Shown here: positions 57,649 through 64,000 of the stretch, in pieces
How the letters are laid out: every line of letters starts with the position of its first letter
How positions within the stretch are numbered: the first letter of the stretch is position 1
Made by a program: the position numbers and the translations under genes
DNA from: Pterobdella sp. o SKG-2022
Lineage: Eukaryota > Annelida > Clitellata > Hirudinida > Piscicolidae
Assembly: GCA_964035795.1 (NCBI GenBank)
Contig: OZ038322.1
Location: 17,097,447 to 17,161,446, forward strand
Length of the DNA: 64,000 bases
Direction of reading: 5' to 3'
The notes under the pieces: generated by a model
The model's database searches: none
The model's input: only the letters and a program-made list of their open reading frames with translations
Told to the model about the DNA's origin: nothing

Positions 57649-58137
57649 TGATCTTGTCTATTTATTAAATTTATTTAATTTTTGTAGTCTTCATCTTCTT
57701 CCTCATCTTTTGCAAACGGGCAGCAAAGCATCCCGTTATACACTGGCATACGTATAACTACCATATCTTATGCAATTCAAGTGATAGCCTATACAAATAT
57801 ATTTCTTCTATGAGTGAATCTATGCTTTTTAAACAAAATTTTTGCATTATAGTTTACTAGGGTTTTTATAAAGTTGTATGTATTAAGGGCTGTATAAATG
57901 TTAGAGAGTCTATTGATTAGGGTGATTTGAAGAATAGGCACATCTCTAAGAGAGAAAACAAATCAATATTTTTGAGATTTCTGAACTTGCAATATATATC
58001 AGATCCGTATTACTTTATGGCTTTTTTTATTGGTTTTGTCCTATAAAAATAATCGTAAATAAAAACAATCTTTTTGTAAGTTGAGCAGAAAAATTCCTGA
58101 AATCACAAAAAAACAAACTTATCAAAAAAAATAACAT

Positions 58138-58172
58138 AATAATAATAATAATAATATTAATAATAATAATAA
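58138..58172. repeat. (AAT)n microsatellite
   Basis: AAT trinucleotide run with one interruption, about 350 bp upstream of the KChIP start. Confidence 0.9.
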
Positions 58173-58519
58173 AATGGGAAAGTATCCACGAGATTGCATC
58201 AATTTAATGTGACACGATATTAGGTTGCAATGATAAAAAAAAGACTCCAAGAAAAAGTAGGTAAGTTTTTATTTAGTATATAATTATATTTTGAAATAAA
58301 CTTGTTTAAACTTTGGATTTTATTGATTAAAGCTGTTGTTAATAAACTTTGGAACGGACTCTAACCCTGCGTTTGATTTTATTTCAGATCATGAAGGTTC
58401 ATCTAACCGCTCGATTTAAATATAGAATATGAAACTATGCTAGAAATTCTGATACATCATAAATCAAATAAAAATAGATATTTTTTGTTTGAAAATAAAA
58501 AATAAAGAAGGTAAACAAA

Positions 58520-61500
58520 ATGCTGAAATCGAAACTACGGCAAATGCTGCCTCAGTTTGGAAAGAAAGATGAAAAAGAAGCAAAAAAGGAAAAAATCGGT
58601 TAGATTTTGATTTTAAATTTAAAACCTATGTTAAACGTCTTCAATAAATATAAATTTGAATACAAATATATAAAAGTGTATTTTAAGTTTTAAATTCGAT
58701 CGATTAAAACATCAAAATAAAATGAGTGTTTAATTCAACGTAATACTCATCCTCTTATTTTAATAACCAAAGCTATGTTAACGAGTGAGTTCTCTTGCCA
58801 TGAATATTAAACGCATTACTTTATGTAAGTTACTGAACGGCAATACCTCCCTTCGTGTTAAGTTAACGCCAGATTATGAGCTGTTTTTACCTTTGTAATG
58901 GATAATTACTGTTAATATTAAAGCTCTGAAGAGTTTAAATGTGAATATAATTTAAAGCTTATGTATATTAAATGCCACATTAGTTTAAACACATATGTTT
59001 TAATAGATTTTCAAATATTTTTATATACATTTCCATCATTAATTCATCTAGTAAATCATTGAACACAGCTGTTTAGATAGCACGTGCTGGCTATAATAAT
59101 GTTAGCTATAAATACATATTCTTGTAAATTTCTTTATATCACAAACGCCAGTGTTTGCTTCTCGTTTTTACATTATTTTTATACTTTCTTCATAAAGCCA
59201 CTTCAGACCATTTCATATAAATGCCGATGTTCCCACTTTAGTATTTCGAAATTCCACACGCTTATGGGCGGTAATTTAATCAAACAAAATGAATATATTG
59301 AACATATTGAAATCATATAGTTTTTTAAAAATTTACTTAGTTTTGTTGCCTTTCTTTATAAAACCATACCAAAACACCCCAATGTATAAACGAGAATTCT
59401 TATCTAACAAAAGTTTTAAATTGCTTGAATTCGAGCAAAAGTAATTTGAAAAGAAATAAAAACAGGCGTATTGATGAGTGCCGTAAAACTGAAGAGGAAA
59501 TCTCTGAAGGAAATTGCTTGTGTGTGAAATGATTACACAATAAAAACGATTAGCAATTCATTAAGTTGATGAATTTTTTTTATGGGCTTCAAGATAAAAT
59601 TAAATTAAAGCACGGGTTTTTCATGCAAGTTTCTACATTTTCAAACTTAACTAAGAAGTCTGAGCTCAGTGTTTGTTTAATAATTGAATTTTTTTTTTAA
59701 TTTAAAACTGTAAGTTATAAAATATTTTTTTGTTATAATGATGAGGATTCACGATTTGAACAGCGTAATTTAACGTAGATTAAATTTATATAATCAAGGT
59801 TGAAATCATGTGTGCCTTAAGAAAAGAATAATCAATATGTTTGTTTTAAATGCGTTCATTCCTTTATTAATGCAATTTCATTCAGTCCACATGAAAGCAT
59901 TGTATATATGAGTGGTAAAGTATTAGTTGACGTTTGAAATGCAAAACGGCTTTGAATGAAAACTCCATTGTGGCAATGCTGAATAATCAAATTTTTATAG
60001 TTAATATTTCATAAATGTATATATATACATATGAAAATGCAAAAATCATATGAAGTAATGCAAAAAAAAACAAAAGTACATTTCTAACATTGAAACGTGA
60101 ACCTATAAAACGCGTATACAACTCAAACTTGCTACTAAAATCGTTTGGCCGTCGATAACAAATGGAAGTAATATTGAATTTATAATAAAGAGAAAAAGTT
60201 TTCGAGATAGTTTTGAGGCTGATAATGAAATAACTCAATAATGTTATTAGACCAACAAAACAAAAAAAAATTATATAAAATAAACATTTATTGAAATTTT
60301 GAATAAAACGTTACATATACTTTGTGGAACTTGACCAAGAACACCATAACTCTGCTCCTCACTGCATCAGTCCTAACAGTTTCAAGCAATTTTCTATCAA
60401 GAACTTCGTTCATGCATTAGAATGCAGTCGATTATAGCTTTAGTGCATCTCAGAAAGGATAATGACAAAAAACGCTACAACAAAGAAGCTATAGACTCGA
60501 AAAAACCTTTTGACCGTGGGCATTTAACCTTTTTTCTTATATATTTCATGCTGAAAAATTCAATTTAAAATGTACAATGAAGAACGCTGATGTTATTTGA
60601 CGTTTTTCTTTTTTGCAACATATTCACATGATGGATTGAAATAAAGTCTTTGTACCTTCTAAACTGCATAAAAACTTCATTAAAACCTAATGAATCCATG
60701 CAAGCGTGATTAATTTTGCAAACTTTAAGCCCTGAAAAATTATAATGAAAATTAGTCCCTTTTTTCACAAAAGTTTTCAAGATAGAATATGCTGCAGTAG
60801 ATTTAGAAGCCACATTTAAAATTTTTAACAAAACATGGCGTTCATATTTCAACGTAACAACCACACAGCAACCGACGAGTCATCCATAATTCACATTGGA
60901 GAAGGCGAAGTTAGACACAAACCCGAGTGCTTAGAAGAGTTGTGTAGAATCACGAAATTTTCAAAAAAGGAACTGCAGATAATATACCGGGGATTTAAAC
61001 AAGTACTCTAGTCTCAGATGTTTTATTTAAATGCTGTAGAAATAGATTCAATGTTTGTTTCAAAGCTAGTGTCTATTATATGCTTTGTTGTTTTTACATT
61101 ACTTTTTCATCGTTTTTATTGGTTCAATGCCTAACCAATTGATCAGGAAAAGCTTTTCAAATGTCGAAAAACAAGTTCAAAATAATCTATCTCCCTAGAC
61201 TTTAGTGCAAACAAAAACTTAAATCGAAAGTTCCCACATGAAATCGATAACTTTTAATGAAAAAACTCCATAGGAATGCCCGTCAGGCGTGTTAAAAGAG
61301 AAGACCTTCCAGCAGATTTACGCACAATTTTTCCCACAAGGAGGTAGTTCATGCTTATCTCCATCACTGCACATAAATCCTTTTCTATATTAAAAGGATT
61401 TTGTTCTTATGATAAATATTGGGTACTAACACGCATCTATAAATGCACAGATTCGAATCTATATGCCCATTATGTATTCAATGTTTTCGACCAAGACCAG

Positions 61501-63748
61501 GATGGTACGGTAAGCTTTGAGGTAATCTTGCCATCATTCATGTTTCCAGCAAGTTTCTCATTTCTTCTACTGTTATTTCTGTTTTGAGTTTTCATATTTT
61601 TTATTTTTTTGATATATCTAGTCAATTCAATTGAATATTTTCATAGAAATGGGAGTCAAAATAACAATAATATTATCAATAAGGTATTAGTTATAAAGAA
61701 AAAATTTATGAAAATGGTTATAATTTCCGATAAGTTGAACGTTAACGGGATACATTATAGGCTTAAGCAATGATAATTTGCACATAAAACACTTAAATGA
61801 GGTTCAAAAAGTGTTGTTATTAATAAATACAGGAGTTCGTGAGCGGTTTATCTTTATTAGCACGAGGCAGTGCCGAGGATAAGCTCCGATGGATTTTTAA
61901 CCTATACGACCTCAACAAGGCAATATTACTTTAATAAATTTTCAAATTTATTGCTTTTAAATGCAAAAAAATTAGATTAAATTTTAATTAAACTTTTAAA
62001 TTGATCACTATAATTATACATTGAACAAGTTTTAAATACCACTTTGTGTAATAAAAAACTTGCATTTTAAGAAAAAAGCGGGCTTTTAAGGGACAAAAAA
62101 AATTTTAAACAAATTTAAATTCGAACTTTTATGGAAGATTTTGAATACATTTAGCTAAGCAAAAGAGAGCATTTTTGACAAGTAAAAGAAACAAAAAATT
62201 TTATAAACATTTCGTTAAATATTTATCTATATTTTATTATACTTTATTTCTTTAAAACTAAAAATGACTTGAGATTTTTTCTTCAATTGAAAAATCTTTT
62301 TCAAAAACCTCGATTAATTTTTTAGGATGGGTTGGTGAGTCGAGATGAAATTTTAGACATAGTGAACTCTGTCTACCTTCTTATCGACCCGTCTTCCAAT
62401 CATTCTTCCGTTGATGACATCAGCACCCAAAGTCACGTAGACAAAATATTCAAGGTAAGGGAACTAATCAATTAAGATTAGAACGAACTTGAAATACATG
62501 TTGATTTGATAAAACGCCAAGCTTTTGACGGTTCATTCATTATTTCATATCAGTTTAATAACAAATCAATTTTTCTTGTGTTTATTATTTTAATAGTTTT
62601 AGCTCACATCAAAAATTTTCAGTTATACACTCTTAAATAAATAAATATAAATATAAATAAATATAAATAAATAAATAAATATATATATATATATATTCAT
62701 TTAAATATATTTGAAACAAGCAATCTCTAATAAAAATACCAGAAAATGGATGCTGATCGGGACGGCTTCATCACTGTCGATGAGTTCATGAAGGCCTGTA
62801 AAGCGGTATGAACCAGCAGTGTGCATTTATGCTCTGTTGGGTTTAAATGTTGAAAAAATTTTAGGTATAATGTTGAGTGTATTTTAATTGTGAAACTAAT
62901 GGAGCTTGTTTTCAAAATCATTTTTAAGTATACAGTTTGAAGTATTTTAGAGTTGTTTTTGTATCACACTTTAGCGAAAATTGAGTTTTTATTTAAGAAT
63001 AATTGCACTTATAAAAATCAAATATGTATGAATCTGAGAATACTCCGATCATAAAAGGCTCCTTTGATCATTAACTTAAAAAAAATATTATAAAAATACT
63101 CAAAAAATGAATAAGATGTGTAAAAAATCAAAAAAATAAACGCTTTCATCTATCAACAATTGCCAAAAAAAACTGTTTAGGAAAATACGTTAAGGGATGT
63201 CTTGCATGGAGAAAAACGACGGAAAAATTAACTAAATGATGCAATTACTTACTGCCATTACGATAATGATGGTTTGAAGTTGGAGAACGTCTTCTAGAAG
63301 GAAGCGCACAACTTTCTATGAACAAACAGTTGAAAAGTGCACTCAGCTGCCATATACGACTGCAATTTTAATGGTCTTCGGGAAGAAATATAAGCTTCAA
63401 CGGAACTCTAGGTATTTGAGAAATGGCAGCTTTAAACGAAAATGTTTTGTTAGATTTTTTTTGAAAAAATTTTTATTTTGATAGTAATGAGAGTGTGAGT
63501 AATGTAAGTAATCAAAAACTTAATTATCGAATAGGAATCACACAAGAGATAAAAACTGAGTATATAAGTTTTATTGTACGCAATGGCAAAAACTCAACAC
63601 AAGGAAACAAATTAAAGATTATTTTGTACTTAAAATCTCTTATGTAGTGATCAACCTTTTAAAAATGAAAAAGATTCAATAAAAGTGAAACTATTGGCAG
63701 GATGAAAGCATCTTCAAATCTCTGGGTGTGTTTGATACTGTTTTATGA
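58520..63748 (+). CDS. KCNIP: KChIP-type neuronal calcium sensor (Kv channel-interacting protein)
   Basis: Eight exons: 58520-58598, 60869-61002, 61274-61343, 61451-61521, 61833-61919, 62326-62454, 62743-62805, 63701-63748; 226 residues, complete from ATG to TGA. KChIPs bind the cytoplasmic N-terminus of Kv4 (Shal) channels and tune A-type current in a calcium-dependent way. The family core is plain: [20 protein letters not shown], then YRGFKQECPSG and [11 protein letters not shown]1 is degenerate (CPSG), as in all KChIPs. EF2 ([12 protein letters not shown]), EF3 ([12 protein letters not shown]) and EF4 ([12 protein letters not shown]) keep all ligands. It ends SLGVFDTVL. The basic N-terminus ([19 protein letters not shown]) has no N-myristoylation glycine. 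Intron 5 has a GC donor (AAG|gcaata). An ATG at 60835 could provide an alternative first exon. Confidence 0.9.
62638..62700. repeat. AT-rich simple repeat (TAAATA)n/(TA)n
   Basis: Tandem TAAATA/TAAA units passing into TA repeats, 40 nt upstream of KChIP exon 7. Confidence 0.85.
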
Positions 63749-64000
63749 TCAGCCTCCCGTCCTACCATTCCTTTGTTACGTCCATTTGGTTGATATATTC
63801 AAAATATTCTTTAAGTTGCGTTTTAAATGTGGTTTTAAATAAGTTTTGTAATCTTTTAGTTTTCAAAAACATTCTTGTTTAGTGAGACCGTTGTATTGAG
63901 GAATAGTGCTTGAAAGACCAAAAACGAAAAGGATAATTTTGAGAGAAGTTAGAATTCTAGTTTTTATGGAATACTACATAGTTTAGAAGTTTAGATGATA
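63749..64000. other. Downstream flank of KChIP, nothing seen
   Basis: 3' UTR or intergenic. No canonical AATAAA was identified before the window ends. Confidence 0.5.

Larger units (their letters stand above)
53471..58519. other. Non-coding region
   Basis: About 5 kb, AT-rich. The only notable items are an (AAT)n tract at about 58138-58172 and a minus-strand 91-codon frame (57648-57373) lacking an ATG at its start, which may be an orphan exon. Confidence 0.5.

Noticed and set aside
60565..60864. 99-codon minus-strand frame over the KChIP intron 1/exon 2 boundary
   Set aside because: Starts with GTG, has no ATG near its start, overlaps the KChIP exon acceptor and shows no family pattern; likely chance.
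60835..60868. ATG 60835 as the main KChIP start
   Set aside because: It is in frame, but a better model uses the acceptor acacag at 60868 and exon 1 at 58520, which gives a KChIP-like basic N-terminus; kept only as a possible alternative.
1..64000. CRISPR arrays, bacterial operons, phage or integrons
   Set aside because: The sequence is eukaryotic with spliced genes; no regularly spaced repeats or prokaryotic signals were seen.

Overview
This is AT-rich eukaryotic DNA from an invertebrate animal. It holds spliced metazoan gene families with GT-AG (and a few GC-AG) introns, degenerate LINE retrotransposons, microsatellites and long non-coding stretches. I could not fix the phylum. All multi-exon models were built by hand from reading-frame phase, splice consensus and family knowledge, with no transcript or database support.

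Layout. (1) 1-6.8 kb, minus strand: three genes for Cys/Pro/Gln-rich proteins without obvious signal peptides (1-784, running off the left edge; 3885-5417; 6359-6721), with a broken 5'-truncated CR1/Jockey-type LINE (about 1738-3625) between the first two. (2) 6976-12624, plus: a nine-exon mitochondrial carrier of the SLC25A39/40 (glutathione carrier) type, with a degenerate RTE-type LINE inserted in intron 4 between 18-bp target-site duplications, 11 nt before the next exon. (3) 13926-17922, plus: a secreted Cys-rich protein of unknown family. (4) 17.9-25.4 kb: non-coding, with one long hairpin element. (5) 25403-33785, plus: a six-exon fibroblast growth factor whose beta-trefoil carries a roughly 400-residue N-terminal extension and a roughly 720-residue insertion in one loop. 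(6) 35668-40936, plus: a secreted coiled-coil/short-collagen/Cys-domain protein built from tiny phase-1 exons. (7) 41339-42783, minus: Elongin B, with a first coding exon holding only the ATG. (8) 49010-53470, plus: a single-exon LRR-Ig transmembrane receptor-like protein with a long N-terminal extension ending in a furin-type site. (9) 58520-63748, plus: a complete eight-exon KChIP-type neuronal calcium sensor.

The genes do not form one pathway. Several (FGF, LRR-Ig, collagen-like, Cys-rich) are extracellular or cell-surface proteins. Two of these, the FGF and the LRR-Ig protein, share long low-complexity segments next to basic proprotein-convertase-like sites. Three of about 37 modelled introns need a GC donor to keep the conserved frame, which is more than the roughly 1% usual in animals. 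The most unusual object is the FGF gene: the inserted loop lies exactly where splice phase would also allow a compact, canonical FGF if the insert were skipped.
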